Shown here piece by piece: positions 52,288-61,100 of a DNA stretch of 64,000 nucleotides. How positions within the stretch are numbered: position 1 is the first letter of the stretch; the number at the start of each line of letters is the position of its first letter. Source of the stretch: Pseudomonadota bacterium (GTDB lineage: Bacteria > Pseudomonadota > Alphaproteobacteria > Rhizobiales > Hyphomicrobiaceae); contig JAEZRM010000052.1 of NCBI GenBank assembly GCA_023412805.1, forward strand, positions 22,603 through 86,602. Direction: 5' to 3'. Below the pieces are notes generated by a model. It had not been told where the DNA came from. It made no database searches and saw nothing but the letters and a program-made list of their open reading frames with translations. Made by a program: the position numbers and the translations under genes.

Positions 52288-53019
52288 TCACGCGCGCTGC
52301 GCGGAAACGAGCAGGAACATCGGCCGCTCGCGCTCCTTGGCAAACTCGGGTTGCGCCGCGATCTGCTCCGAGGTTGGAACGAACTCCTCGACATGACGGA
52401 TCGCGAAGCCCGCTCGAATCAATGCATTGAGCGTCGTGCCGATCGTGCGGTGATACTTCGTGACACCCGGCGTGAACCACTCTGTCGTACGCTCACCCTC
52501 CGCGAAAAAACTGTCGAGCGGCCAGATCGGGCGCCCATCCGCATCGCTCGCCCAGGCAGGGTTGCGCGGCGCCATGAAGATCGGATGTTCGGTGGAGAAA
52601 ATGAAATGCCCGCCGGGTGTCAGCGCAGCGTGCACTTCGGCGAACAAGCGCGCGACATCCGCGAGGTAGTGGATAGCGAGCGAGCTGTAAGCGAGATCGA
52701 AACGCGCCTTCTCGAGCGCGAGCGTGGAGAGATCCGCCTGGAGATAACCAATCGCGGCGTCCGACGTCTCGGCGCGAGCGCGCGTGAGCATCTTCTCCGA
52801 GAGATCGATGCCCAGAACTTCCGTCGCGCCTTGCTCGCGCGCCCAGCGGCAGAACCAGCCGAAACCACAGCCCAGATCGACGATCCTGAGCCCGCGCACA
52901 TCGGGCAGCATGGCGCGCAGTGCGGGCCACTCCGGCGCTGAAGCCAAACCGCCGATCGAACGCGGCAGACCGCTATAGCCCGCAAAGAACTCAGGATCGT
53001 CGTAGATATTCTGGCTCAT
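52288..53019 (-). CDS. Class I SAM-dependent methyltransferase
   Basis: A 243-residue methyltransferase. The SAM motif I is VDLGCGFGWFCRWA near residue 47, motif II is LGIDLSEKML, and the post-motifs are FDLAYSSLAIHYL and ALTPGGHFIFSTEHPIF. The overall pattern is that of the UbiE/SmtA-like group. Substrate is unknown. It lies 12 bases after serA on the same strand, so it is probably in the serC-serA transcription unit. Confidence 0.9.
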   Translation of the reverse strand: MSQNIYDDPEFFAGYSGLPRSIGGLASAPEWPALRAMLPDVRGLRIVDLGCGFGWFCRWAREQGATEVLGIDLSEKMLTRARAETSDAAIGYLQADLSTLALEKARFDLAYSSLAIHYLADVARLFAEVHAALTPGGHFIFSTEHPIFMAPRNPAWASDADGRPIWPLDSFFAEGERTTEWFTPGVTKYHRTIGTTLNALIRAGFAIRHVEEFVPTSEQIAAQPEFAKERERPMFLLVSAQRA

Positions 53020-53031
53020 CGGCTCCGTGTA

Positions 53032-54621
53032 TCAGAACGCCAGACGATTGGCGCGCACCACTTGCGGCAGCGCGCGCACCTGCTCCATGACCGGCTCCGG
53101 CATGGGCTCATCGAGCGCCACCACACAGATGGCATCCCCACCCGGCTTGTCGCGGCCGAGGTTCAGCGTCGCGATGTTGATGCCCGCCTCGCCCATGACC
53201 ATGCCGAAACGGCCGATGAAGCCCGGCTTGTCGGCGTTGCGCACGAACAGCATGTGCGGCGACGTCTCGAACTCCATATTGATATCGCGGACCTGAATGA
53301 TGCGCGGGCGGCCATCGGCGAAGACGGTGCCGGCAACCGAGCGATCGTATTTGTCGGTCTTCACGGTCAGACGCATGTAGCCTTCGAAGGCGCCGTCCTG
53401 CGTGCGCACGACCTCCTCGACGACAATGCCGCGATCCTTCGCCGTCGTCGCGGCGGAGACCATGTTCACGGCATCGGAAAGCAGCGGCCGCAGGATGCCG
53501 GCGACGGCAGCGGCCGACAGCGGCTTCACGTTGAGTTCGGCGACTGTGCCCGAATATTCGAGGCGGATGCCCTTGATGCTCGTCTCGGTAAGCTGGCCCG
53601 CAAAGAGGCCGAGCTGCTCAGCGAGCTTGACCCACGGGCGAAGGCGCGGCGCTTCTTCAGCCGTGATCGAGGGGAAATTCACGGCATTGGAGATCGCGCC
53701 CTTGAGCAGGTAGTCGGACATCTGCTCGGCAATCTGCAGCGCGACATTCTCCTGCGCTTCCGAGGTCGCGGCGCCGAGATGCGGCGTGCAGACGACATTC
53801 GGCAGACCGAAAAGAATATTCTCCTTGGCCGGCTCAACCTCGAACACATCGAGCGCCGCACCGGCGACCTTGCCCGATTTCAGAGCTGCCGCGAGCGCCT
53901 TCTCATCGACGAGGCCGCCGCGTGCGCAGTTGATGATGCGCACACCGGCCTTCATTTTCTCGAAGGCGGCCGCATTGAGCACATTGCGCGTGCGATCGGT
54001 GAGCGGCGTATGCAGCGTGATGAAATCCGCGCGCTCCAGGAGTGCCGGCAGCTCGACCTTCTCGACGCCGATTTCCATGGCGCGATCTTCCGACAGGAAC
54101 GGATCGAATGCGATCACCCGCATCTTGAGACCAATGGCGCGGTCCGCGACGATCGAGCCGATATTGCCGCAGCCGATGACGCCGAGCGTCTTGCCGAAAA
54201 GCTCGACGCCCATGAAGCGCGACTTCTCCCACTTTCCGGCCTGCGTGGAGCGGTCCGCCTCGGGGAGCTGGCGAGCGAGGGCCATCATCATCGCGATGGC
54301 ATGTTCGGCCGTCGTGATCGAGTTGCCGAAGGGCGTGTTCATCACGATGATGCCCTTGGCAGTCGCGGCCTTGATATCGACGTTGTCGACACCGATGCCG
54401 GCGCGGCCGATCACCTTGAGGTTCGTCGCGGCGGCAATGATCTTCTCGGTCGCCTTGGTCGCCGAGCGAATGGCGAGACCGTCGTACTGGCTGATAATCT
54501 CGGCGAGCTTTTCCTTGTCCTTGCCGAGCGTCGGCTCGAAGGTGACGTCGATGCCGCGATCCTTGAAGATCTGCACGGCGGTTGGGGAAAGCTCGTCGGA
54601 AATGAGGACTTTGGGAGCCAT
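53032..54621 (-). CDS. serA: D-3-phosphoglycerate dehydrogenase
   Basis: First enzyme of serine synthesis, 529 residues, long form. The NAD domain has GCGNIGSIVADRAIG near residue 150. The catalytic Arg, Glu and His lie in INCARGGLVDE, EPA and CTPHLGAATSEA. After residue 320 comes an allosteric substrate-binding domain and a C-terminal ACT domain (PHMLFVRNADKPGFIGRFG) for serine feedback. It is downstream of serC with a hairpin between them. Confidence 0.97.
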   Translation of the reverse strand: MAPKVLISDELSPTAVQIFKDRGIDVTFEPTLGKDKEKLAEIISQYDGLAIRSATKATEKIIAAATNLKVIGRAGIGVDNVDIKAATAKGIIVMNTPFGNSITTAEHAIAMMMALARQLPEADRSTQAGKWEKSRFMGVELFGKTLGVIGCGNIGSIVADRAIGLKMRVIAFDPFLSEDRAMEIGVEKVELPALLERADFITLHTPLTDRTRNVLNAAAFEKMKAGVRIINCARGGLVDEKALAAALKSGKVAGAALDVFEVEPAKENILFGLPNVVCTPHLGAATSEAQENVALQIAEQMSDYLLKGAISNAVNFPSITAEEAPRLRPWVKLAEQLGLFAGQLTETSIKGIRLEYSGTVAELNVKPLSAAAVAGILRPLLSDAVNMVSAATTAKDRGIVVEEVVRTQDGAFEGYMRLTVKTDKYDRSVAGTVFADGRPRIIQVRDINMEFETSPHMLFVRNADKPGFIGRFGMVMGEAGINIATLNLGRDKPGGDAICVVALDEPMPEPVMEQVRALPQVVRANRLAF

Positions 54622-54701
54622 GACGTCATGTTCCTGAATGGCGGAGCGTCGACGCGCTGTCGGCGTCGCGGCATCTCATGTGCATTTTCGAATGCGGGAA
54701 G

Positions 54702-54722
54702 CGAGGGGCAGCATGCCCCTCG
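54702..54722 (-). terminator. Intercistronic hairpin between serC and serA
   Basis: A perfect 9-bp stem (CGAGGGGCA with TGCCCCTCG) and 3-base loop lie 16 bases past the serC stop. No T-run follows, so it may tune serA relative to serC rather than stop transcription. Confidence 0.55.
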
Positions 54723-54737
54723 GACTGCTATGCCCGC

Positions 54738-55913
54738 TTACGCGGCCTTCGCGAGCGAGGCGCGCGCTTCGGCGTACGCCCATTCGATCCAGGGCAGGAG
54801 CCGCTCGACGTCGCTGGCTTCCACCGTCGAGCCCGTCCAGATCCTGAGCCCTGGCGGGGCATCACGGTAGTAGCCGGCATCCAGGCCGACGCCTTCCTTC
54901 TCGAGAAGTCCTGAGACGCTCTTGGCGAAGGCTGCCTGCGCTTCAAGCGGCAGCGCGGTCACCGCGGGATCGGTGAACTTCAGGCAGACGCTGGTGTTCG
55001 AGCGCGTCTTGGCATCGACCGCGAGCGGTGCGATCCATGGCGTGCGATCGACCCAGTCGTAGATGACCTTCGCATTGGCATCCGCGCGCGCCATGAGCGC
55101 CTTGGCACCACCAATGCGCTCGGCCCAGGCAAGTGCGTCGAGATAATCTTCGAGCGCCAGCATGGAGGGCGTGTTGATCGTCTCGCCCTCGAAAATGGCC
55201 TTCTGCAGCTTGCCGCCCTTGGTGAGGCGGAAGATCTTCGGCAGCGGCCATGCGGGCGTATAGCTCTCCAACCGCTCGACAGCGCGCGGCGAGAGCACGA
55301 GCATGCCGTGCGCGGCCTCGCTGCCGAGCACCTTCTGCCAGGAGAACGTGAACACATCGATCTTCGACCAGTCGACGGACTGGGCAAAGGCCGCCGAAGT
55401 GGCGTCGGCGAAGGTGAGCCCAGCGCGATCCGCCGGCACCCAATCATAGTTCGGCACGCGGACGCCCGAAGTCGTGCCGTTCGCCGTGAACAGCACATCG
55501 CGATCGAAATCGACTTGGGTGAGATCCGGCAGCTCCCCGTACGGCGCCTTGATGACGCGAAGGTCCGACAGCTTGAGCTGCTTGGTCATGTCCGTAACCC
55601 AGCCCTCGCCGAAGCTCTCCCAGGCGAGCGCATCGACGCCGCGGGCGCCGAGCATCGACCACATGGCGAGCTCGAAGGCGCCGGTATCGGAAGCCGGCAC
55701 AATGGCGCAGATGTAGTCGGCGGGAAGGCCGAGCAGGGCCTTGGTCTTGTCTATAGCGAGCTTCAGGCGCGCCTTGCCTTCCTTGGCGCGGTGCGACCGA
55801 CCGAGGAACGCGTTCGAGAGGTTTTCGGGAGCCCAGCCGGGTCGCTTTGTGCAGGGGCCGGATGAGAAATGCGCGCAATCAGGCCGCTGCTGCGGCCGCG
55901 TATTCGTCGTCAT
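54738..55913 (-). CDS. serC: Phosphoserine aminotransferase
   Basis: PLP enzyme converting 3-phosphohydroxypyruvate to phosphoserine, 391 residues, of the alphaproteobacterial subtype. Readable are SSGPCTKRPGW at the N-terminus, LFTANGTTSGVRVP, FADATSAAF and the Schiff-base Lys in FSWQKVLGSEAAHG. It precedes serA in the same orientation. Its short leader contains two hairpins that resemble the serC leader RNA motif. Confidence 0.96.
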   Translation of the reverse strand: MTTNTRPQQRPDCAHFSSGPCTKRPGWAPENLSNAFLGRSHRAKEGKARLKLAIDKTKALLGLPADYICAIVPASDTGAFELAMWSMLGARGVDALAWESFGEGWVTDMTKQLKLSDLRVIKAPYGELPDLTQVDFDRDVLFTANGTTSGVRVPNYDWVPADRAGLTFADATSAAFAQSVDWSKIDVFTFSWQKVLGSEAAHGMLVLSPRAVERLESYTPAWPLPKIFRLTKGGKLQKAIFEGETINTPSMLALEDYLDALAWAERIGGAKALMARADANAKVIYDWVDRTPWIAPLAVDAKTRSNTSVCLKFTDPAVTALPLEAQAAFAKSVSGLLEKEGVGLDAGYYRDAPPGLRIWTGSTVEASDVERLLPWIEWAYAEARASLAKAA

Positions 55914-55919
55914 GTGAGC

Positions 55920-55956
55920 CTATCCTTCCAGATAGAAGCCCCTCGTTGGGGAGGGG
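55920..55956 (-). ncRNA. serC leader RNA-like element
   Basis: Directly before the serC start the minus strand folds into two small hairpins: CCCCTC with GAGGGG (55939-55956) and CTATC with GATAG (55920-55935). This arrangement matches my memory of the serC leader motif reported from alphaproteobacteria. The rest of the 355-base gap to 56268 contains a further hairpin, CAGGTGC-TTTG-GCACCTG (56024-56041), and no gene. Confidence 0.6.
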
Positions 55957-56268
55957 TGTCCCACGACCGCAGATACGCCCGCTCACGGTGTGCGTCAATC
56001 TCGGCGTCGTCGCAGCCTGTGCGCAGGTGCTTTGGCACCTGTTCCTTGACAATTGGCCCGAAGGTGCCAACCTGATGGGTATGATGACTGAACGCGCCAA
56101 TTTGCAGCGGATCCTTTTGATCGCGCATTTCTAGCCCCGAACCCGGCGCAATTGCCCCGGGATTCGGGGAAAAGCGGAGCCTCGCGCGGCTTCCAAACAC
56201 CAAGCCCCAACCTGCTGATTTAACCGCCGCCCCGGGCCATCCCGACGGGCCGCATTGGATTTCACAAC

Positions 56269-56694
56269 ATGAGCACTGCCATGAAACAGCGCGCGCCCGC
56301 TCGCGCCAAGCCGTCTCTCGTCGTCGGCGACGTCGACCACCGCAATCTGGTCTCGCTGGCCCTCGCGATGGAGAAAGCGACGCCCGACGTCTCCGAAGCG
56401 CTCCTCGCCGAGCTCGATCGCGCGCGCGTGGTGCCTCAGGGCAAAGTTCCGCCCCAGGCCGTCCGCATGGGCTCCTCGGTCATCTTTCGCACGAATGGCG
56501 CCGCCGAGCGGCGCGTGACGCTCGTCGTGCCCGGTGAGGCCGACATCGATGCCGGACGCATCTCCGTCATGACCCCGATCGGTGCCGCACTCATCGGCCT
56601 TTCGGCTGGCCAGTCCATCCAATGGCGCGCCCGCGACGGCCGCGATCAGGAGCTGACGATCGTCGAGGTCGAACCGTCCGGGGAGACCTCGTGA
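56269..56694 (+). CDS. rnk: Rnk-like GreA/GreB C-terminal domain protein
   Basis: A 141-residue protein with a short helical N-terminal part (VDHRNLVSLALAMEKATPDV) and the GreA/GreB C-terminal FKBP-like domain from residue 55. That domain includes VRMGSSVIFRTN, RVTLVVPGEADIDAGRISV and TPIGAALIGLSAGQSIQW. It lacks the long coiled coil of GreA, as in Rnk (regulator of nucleoside diphosphate kinase), which binds RNA polymerase. ATG 56269 is used. It overlaps the next gene by one base (TGATG). Confidence 0.9.
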   Translation: MSTAMKQRAPARAKPSLVVGDVDHRNLVSLALAMEKATPDVSEALLAELDRARVVPQGKVPPQAVRMGSSVIFRTNGAAERRVTLVVPGEADIDAGRISVMTPIGAALIGLSAGQSIQWRARDGRDQELTIVEVEPSGETS

Positions 56695-57200
56695 TGCGCG
56701 ACGACACGCCCTGCCATCTCACGGCAAAGGATATGAGCGTGCTCGAAGCGATGATGGACCGGCCCGAGGTTGTGGCATCGCCAGCGATTGCCCATCTGCT
56801 GCGCCGCAAGCTCGCCGCGGCTCGCGTCTGCATGCGCGACGACGTCGATCCGCGCGTCGCGACGATCAACAGCCGCATTCTGTATGCGGTCGGCAGCAGC
56901 CCGGCCGAGACGTGCATCCTAACGCACGGCGGCGAGAATGCCCTTCCTGGCACGGCACTCCCCATCTCGGGACTGCACGGCCTCGCGTTGCTCGGGCTCA
57001 TGGAAGGAGATGCGATCGCCGTCGATACGGGGAATGGCCGGACGGATGTCCTGCACCTTGTGCGGATCGAGTATCAGCCGGAAGCGGCACGGCGCAGCAA
57101 TGTGCGGCCGCGCCTGGCGCTCGTTACCGCCGGACGCACGCCGAATCGACGGCCCACAGGCAATCCGGAAGATGACGATCCGGGCCCGCGCGCAGCCTGA
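56694..57200 (+). CDS. Second Rnk/GreA-like domain protein, divergent
   Basis: A 168-residue protein whose start overlaps the rnk stop. It shares the layout of its neighbour: N-terminal helices (HLTAKDMSVLEAMMDRP) and a weak GreA-type C-terminal domain (ETCILTHGGENALPGTALPI, GLHGLALLGLMEGDAIAVD). A Pro/Arg/Asp-rich tail follows residue 140. The core motifs are more degraded than in rnk. It may form a pair with Rnk at RNA polymerase; function is inferred from the domain only. Confidence 0.75.
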   Translation: MRDDTPCHLTAKDMSVLEAMMDRPEVVASPAIAHLLRRKLAAARVCMRDDVDPRVATINSRILYAVGSSPAETCILTHGGENALPGTALPISGLHGLALLGLMEGDAIAVDTGNGRTDVLHLVRIEYQPEAARRSNVRPRLALVTAGRTPNRRPTGNPEDDDPGPRAA

Positions 57201-57238
57201 AGCCCATCGGGCAGGCTGCGCCAAGCGGAGGCCGCCGC

Positions 57239-58135
57239 TCAGGCGCGGGTTGCCCGCGGTACGGCCTCGAGATGAACCTCGCTGCGCGCCGGCTTGCTGC
57301 GATCGCGCGCGGCAGGCTTGGCCGCCTCGATCTCCGCCACCACGTTGTTCATGAACGAAACCGTCCGGTCGACAACCACCTGCCGCTGCCGGTCGATCGT
57401 GATAATGTGATAGCTGTCGTCGAGCACGCAAAGCTCCACGCGGCCGCCGAGACGGCGCTGCAGGAACTCGGAATTGTTGATGTCGGCGTGGTCGTCCTCG
57501 CGCGGATGGAGGATCAGCGAGGGCTGCGTGACTTTGGCCGCCTCGCGCATGAACGTCTTGACCATCCAGCGATGCTCGAGAACGGCGCCACCCGGCGTGT
57601 ACGGGAGACCCGATACCGAGTTGTCGGTGCTCTTGAGCGCATTGGCGATGAGATCGCGCACGCGAGGATCCTTGATGCCGTGCGGCTCCGCATCCTCGAA
57701 CTTCAGCTTGTTGGCGAACCACTTGTGGTGCACCAGGCCGAACAGCCGCGCATACCACGGCATGACCCAGCCGTTGAGCCACATGATCGGCGCGTACGAG
57801 ACGGTGCCCTGCACGAGCTTCGGATTGCGCGCGGCGAGCAGCAGCGCCGTGATCGCACCAACGGAGAGACCGCCGACGAAGACGACGTCGCAATCCTGAC
57901 GGATGCGATGCAGCGCGGCTTCCGCGCTGGCGTACCAATCCTGCCACGTGGTGTTCGCGACATCGTCGACGCCGCCGCCGTGCCCGGCGACGAGCGGACA
58001 ATGGACGGTATAGCCGGCGCGCGCGACGCCATAGGCAACGTAGCGCAGCTCCATCGGCGTGCCGCCGAGGCCGTGGAAAAGCAGGAGGCCGACCCGGTTT
58101 CCCGGGATGATGAGGCTCAGATCTTTGTCGGTCAT
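57239..58135 (-). CDS. Alpha/beta hydrolase (carboxylesterase/monoacylglycerol lipase-like)
   Basis: A 298-residue cytoplasmic hydrolase. The oxyanion loop is LLFHGLGGTPMELR near residue 17, the nucleophile elbow is FVGGLSVGAIT (GLSVG, Ser), the acid is in HPREDDHADIN and the final His is in LDDSYHIITIDR. This layout is like Est30-type carboxylesterases. ATG 58135 (MTDKDLSLIIPG) is chosen; the frame is open 25 codons further up without family similarity. It is convergent with the rnk pair. Confidence 0.9.
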   Translation of the reverse strand: MTDKDLSLIIPGNRVGLLLFHGLGGTPMELRYVAYGVARAGYTVHCPLVAGHGGGVDDVANTTWQDWYASAEAALHRIRQDCDVVFVGGLSVGAITALLLAARNPKLVQGTVSYAPIMWLNGWVMPWYARLFGLVHHKWFANKLKFEDAEPHGIKDPRVRDLIANALKSTDNSVSGLPYTPGGAVLEHRWMVKTFMREAAKVTQPSLILHPREDDHADINNSEFLQRRLGGRVELCVLDDSYHIITIDRQRQVVVDRTVSFMNNVVAEIEAAKPAARDRSKPARSEVHLEAVPRATRA

Positions 58136-58471
58136 TCTCGGAACACAGGTACGTGTTGTTCTTAATCGCAGGTTATCGCAGCGGTATCCTGCGTGGCTCA
58201 TGCCGGTCATACTCTCTTAAGTATGCGGCGTGCTCCTGGTCGAACATTATGGTTAAATTTGGCCAAATCCGTCCTACCAAGGGCGGCGCGACCAACCTGA
58301 CCAGTAGCGGAGATGAAACCTCTCCCCCCGCCGCGCCCACCTTCGCCGGCAACCCCGCGTCCTTGAAACGCCAAGTGCCTCAACAGTCAACGGCCGCGCG
58401 TATGTTTGGTTCCCCGAACCCTTACGATCGGAACGATCTCGGCCGCATACAGGGCGTGCAGCGGCGCTTGC
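58136..58471. other. Intergenic region without recognised gene
   Basis: 336 bases between the hydrolase start and the nuoD stop. A weak hairpin CATACT-CTCTTA-AGTATG is near 58208. A plus-strand frame reads MVKFGQIRPTKGG from about 58249 but has no family likeness and runs into nuoD antisense. No remains of nuoE or other nuo genes are seen. Confidence 0.6.
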
Positions 58472-59662
58472 CTATCTGTCAATCTCGCCAAAGACGATGT
58501 CGAACGAGCCGAGGATAGCCGAGACGTCGGCGAGAAGGTGCTTCTTGCCGAACGGGTCAAGCGCCTGGAGATGCGGGAAGCCGGGCGCGCGGATTTTGCA
58601 GCGGTAGGGCTTGTTCGAGCCGTCCGCGACCAGATAGACGCCGAACTCGCCCTTGGGCGCCTCGACGGCTGAGTAGACTTCGCCCGGGGGCACGTGGAAG
58701 CCCTCGGTGTAGAGCTTGAAGTGATGAATGAGCGCCTCCATGGAGCGCTTCATCTCACCACGCGTCGGCGGGACGACCTTCTTGTCGTTCGAGACGTGCG
58801 GGCCCTGGCCTTCGGCGGAGGCGAGCTTCTCGCAGCACTGCTTCATGATGCGCGCCGATTCGCGCATCTCGATCATGCGCATGACATAGCGATCGTAGCA
58901 GTCGCCGTTCTTGCCGATCGGAATATCGAACTCCAGCTCGGAATAGCACTCGTAAGGCTGGGCGCGGCGCAGATCCCAGGCAACGCCCGTGCTGCGCAGC
59001 ATGACGCCCGACATGCCCCAGGCAAAGGCCTCATCCATCGTAAACGTGCCGATGTCGACATTGCGCTGCTTGAAGATGCGGTTGTCGGTCAGCAGGCCCT
59101 CGATGTCGTCGCAGACCTTCAGGAAGGGATCGCACCACGCGTGGATGTCGGCGATCAGCTCGGGCGGCAGATCCTGATGCACGCCGCCGATGCGGAAGTA
59201 CTTGGCGTGCATGCGCGAGCCCGAGGCGCGCTCGTAGAACACCATGAGCTTCTCGCGCTCCTCGAAGCCCCAGAGCGGAGGCGTCAGTGCGCCGACGTCC
59301 ATGGCCTGCGTGGTGACGTTCAAGAGGTGCGAGAGAATGCGGCCGATCTCGGAATACAGCACGCGGATGAGCTGGGCGCGCTTCGGGATGGTGAGCCCGA
59401 GGAGCTTTTCCGCCGTCATGCAGAAGGCGTGCTCCTGGTTCATCGGCGCGACGTAGTCCAGGCGGTCGAAGTAGCCGATGGCCTGCAGGTAGGACTTGTG
59501 CTCGATCAGCTTCTCGGTGCCGCGATGCAGGAGGCCGATATGCGGATCGACGCGCTCGACAACTTCACCGTCGAGTTCGAGCACCAAGCGGAGCACACCG
59601 TGCGCGGCTGGATGCTGCGGTCCGAAGTTGATGTTGAACGGTCGGATCTCGGTCTCGGGCAC
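58472..59662 (-). CDS. nuoD: NADH-quinone oxidoreductase subunit D
   Basis: 49-kDa quinone-site subunit of complex I, 396 residues, full length. Family blocks are FNINFGPQHPAAHGVLRLVL at residue 8, RGTEKLIEHKSYLQAIGYFDR near 46 (His and Tyr near the quinone head), RSTGVAWDLRRAQPYECY near 225 and GFPHLQALDPF near the C-terminus. No other nuo gene lies on either side, although nuoD is normally inside nuoA-N. This copy is either a separate paralogue or a displaced gene. Confidence 0.96.
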   Translation of the reverse strand: MPETEIRPFNINFGPQHPAAHGVLRLVLELDGEVVERVDPHIGLLHRGTEKLIEHKSYLQAIGYFDRLDYVAPMNQEHAFCMTAEKLLGLTIPKRAQLIRVLYSEIGRILSHLLNVTTQAMDVGALTPPLWGFEEREKLMVFYERASGSRMHAKYFRIGGVHQDLPPELIADIHAWCDPFLKVCDDIEGLLTDNRIFKQRNVDIGTFTMDEAFAWGMSGVMLRSTGVAWDLRRAQPYECYSELEFDIPIGKNGDCYDRYVMRMIEMRESARIMKQCCEKLASAEGQGPHVSNDKKVVPPTRGEMKRSMEALIHHFKLYTEGFHVPPGEVYSAVEAPKGEFGVYLVADGSNKPYRCKIRAPGFPHLQALDPFGKKHLLADVSAILGSFDIVFGEIDR

Positions 59663-59682
59663 GGCGCGTGTCCTTAGATATG

Positions 59683-59764
59683 TTCTGGTGTCCTAATTCC
59701 GAAGTTCGCCAAACCTCAATGCCGGCGTCTCGCGCGAACTTCAGAATCCAAAGGGACACCAGAA
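59683..59764. repeat. Nested inverted-repeat element A
   Basis: Outer arms TTCTGGTGTCC and GGACACCAGAA, and inner arms GAAGTTCGC and GCGAACTTC, form an 82-base imperfect palindrome upstream of nuoD. No coding frame is present. It resembles a small non-autonomous palindromic element. Confidence 0.75.
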
Positions 59765-59776
59765 GGATAATCTAGC

Positions 59777-59850
59777 TAGTGTGATTCAGATCGAGAAATT
59801 CGCTCGGTACCCAACCACGAAGTGTGGCGAATTTCCCGATCATCACACTA
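59777..59850. repeat. Nested inverted-repeat element B
   Basis: Outer arms TAGTGTGAT and ATCACACTA, and inner arms GAAATTCGC and GCGAATTTC, form a 74-base palindrome 12 bases from element A. The inner arms differ from those of element A by one base, so the two may be divergent members of one family. Confidence 0.75.
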
Positions 59851-59919
59851 GCCGCTCGATACCCCAGACCGGCCGCCTCTGGCAACGCGTCAATTGAGCG
59901 ATCTACCCATGTCCAAACG

Positions 59920-59947
59920 AAAAAGCCGGGCTCGCGGCCCGGCTTTT
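59920..59947. terminator. Bidirectional rho-independent terminator after purC
   Basis: AAAAA, a 7-bp stem GCCGGGC/GCCCGGC with a 5-base loop, then TTTT. It lies 24 bases past the purC stop and reads as an intrinsic terminator on the minus strand. Confidence 0.85.
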
Positions 59948-59970
59948 CGATTCTATCGGACAATCACCAG

Positions 59971-60765
59971 TCAATTGGGCTTCATGCCATTCGTCGACAC
60001 GAGCACCGGGCCCGAGCCCTTGGGTCGCGGGTTCTCCGTCAGCACGCCGAGGCGCCGGGCAACTTCCTGGTAGGCCTCGATCAGGCCGCCGAGATCCTGG
60101 CGGAAGCGGTCCTTGTCCATCTTGTCACCGCTCGTCGTATCCCAGAGACGGCAGCAGTCCGGGCTGATCTCGTCCGCGAGCACGATGCGCATATTGTCGT
60201 TCTGCTCCCAGAGGCGGCCGAACTCGATCTTGAAATCCACGAGCCGGATGCCGATGCCGAGGAACAGGCCGACGAGGAAGTCATTGATGCGCAGCGCCAT
60301 CTGCATGACTTCGTCGATCTCGGCGGGCGTCGCCCAGCCGAAAGCCGTGATGTGCTCCTCCGAGACCATGGGATCGTTGAGCTTGTCGTTCTTGTAGTAG
60401 AACTCGACGATCGAGCGCGGGAGCGCGCTGCCCTCTTCGAGCCCGAGGCGCGACGATAGCGAGCCAGCGGCGACATTGCGCACCACCACCTCGAGGGGGA
60501 TGATCTCCACCTCGCGGATGAGCTGCTCGCGCATGTTGAGGCGCTTGATGAAGTGCGTCGGCACGCCGATCTCGCCGAGGCGCTGGAAGATGTACTCGGA
60601 GATGCGGTTGTTGAGCACGCCCTTGCCGTCGATCAACGCGTGCTTCTTGGCGTTGAAGGCTGTCGCGTCGTCCTTGAAATGCTGGATCAGAGTCCCGGGC
60701 TCCGGACCCTCGTAGAGCACCTTCGCCTTGCCCTCGTAGATGCGACGCCGCCTGTTCATCTTCAT
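59971..60765 (-). CDS. purC: Phosphoribosylaminoimidazole-succinocarboxamide synthase
   Basis: SAICAR synthetase of purine synthesis, 264 residues. The ATP-binding N-terminus is RRRIYEGKAKVLYEGPEPG. Other blocks are NAKKHALIDGKGVLNNRISE, EVVVRNVAAGSLSSRLG, LVDFKIEFGRL and ADEISPDCCRLWD. The start is ATG 60765 or the ATG two codons later (MNRRRR); a GAAGGA element is close to both. purS and purQ are not adjacent. It is divergent from the DUF1476 gene. Confidence 0.96.
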   Translation of the reverse strand: MKMNRRRRIYEGKAKVLYEGPEPGTLIQHFKDDATAFNAKKHALIDGKGVLNNRISEYIFQRLGEIGVPTHFIKRLNMREQLIREVEIIPLEVVVRNVAAGSLSSRLGLEEGSALPRSIVEFYYKNDKLNDPMVSEEHITAFGWATPAEIDEVMQMALRINDFLVGLFLGIGIRLVDFKIEFGRLWEQNDNMRIVLADEISPDCCRLWDTTSGDKMDKDRFRQDLGGLIEAYQEVARRLGVLTENPRPKGSGPVLVSTNGMKPN

Positions 60766-61100
60766 CGGTCCTTCGTGGTATCGCCTCAGTCGTCCGGGGC
60801 CTTGATCGCGGCTTCGTCGCCACTGCCGAAAACCCAAGCCAGTGTGCCTGGCCCGGCTCGGCGTACGCGAACGGCAGCCGCCTCAATCGCTCATGTCAGC
60901 CCGTGAGGCGGAGATTATCCGAACCGCCAAGCGGAAACAACGACGACCCCTGACCGCCCACAATGTACAGCGTTCACAAACGACGCATGGTTGATTTGGC
61001 GGCGCCGCTCACGATATTGCCTTCTGTAGCCGCGCACGCGTCCACAGCGTTCAATCGGCCCATGCGTGCATGACGGCCCTGATTTCAACCGGAGATCCAC
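60766..61100. other. Divergent intergenic region purC / DUF1476
   Basis: 335 bases that should hold both promoters. I see no clear operator, RNA element or short gene here. Confidence 0.5.
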
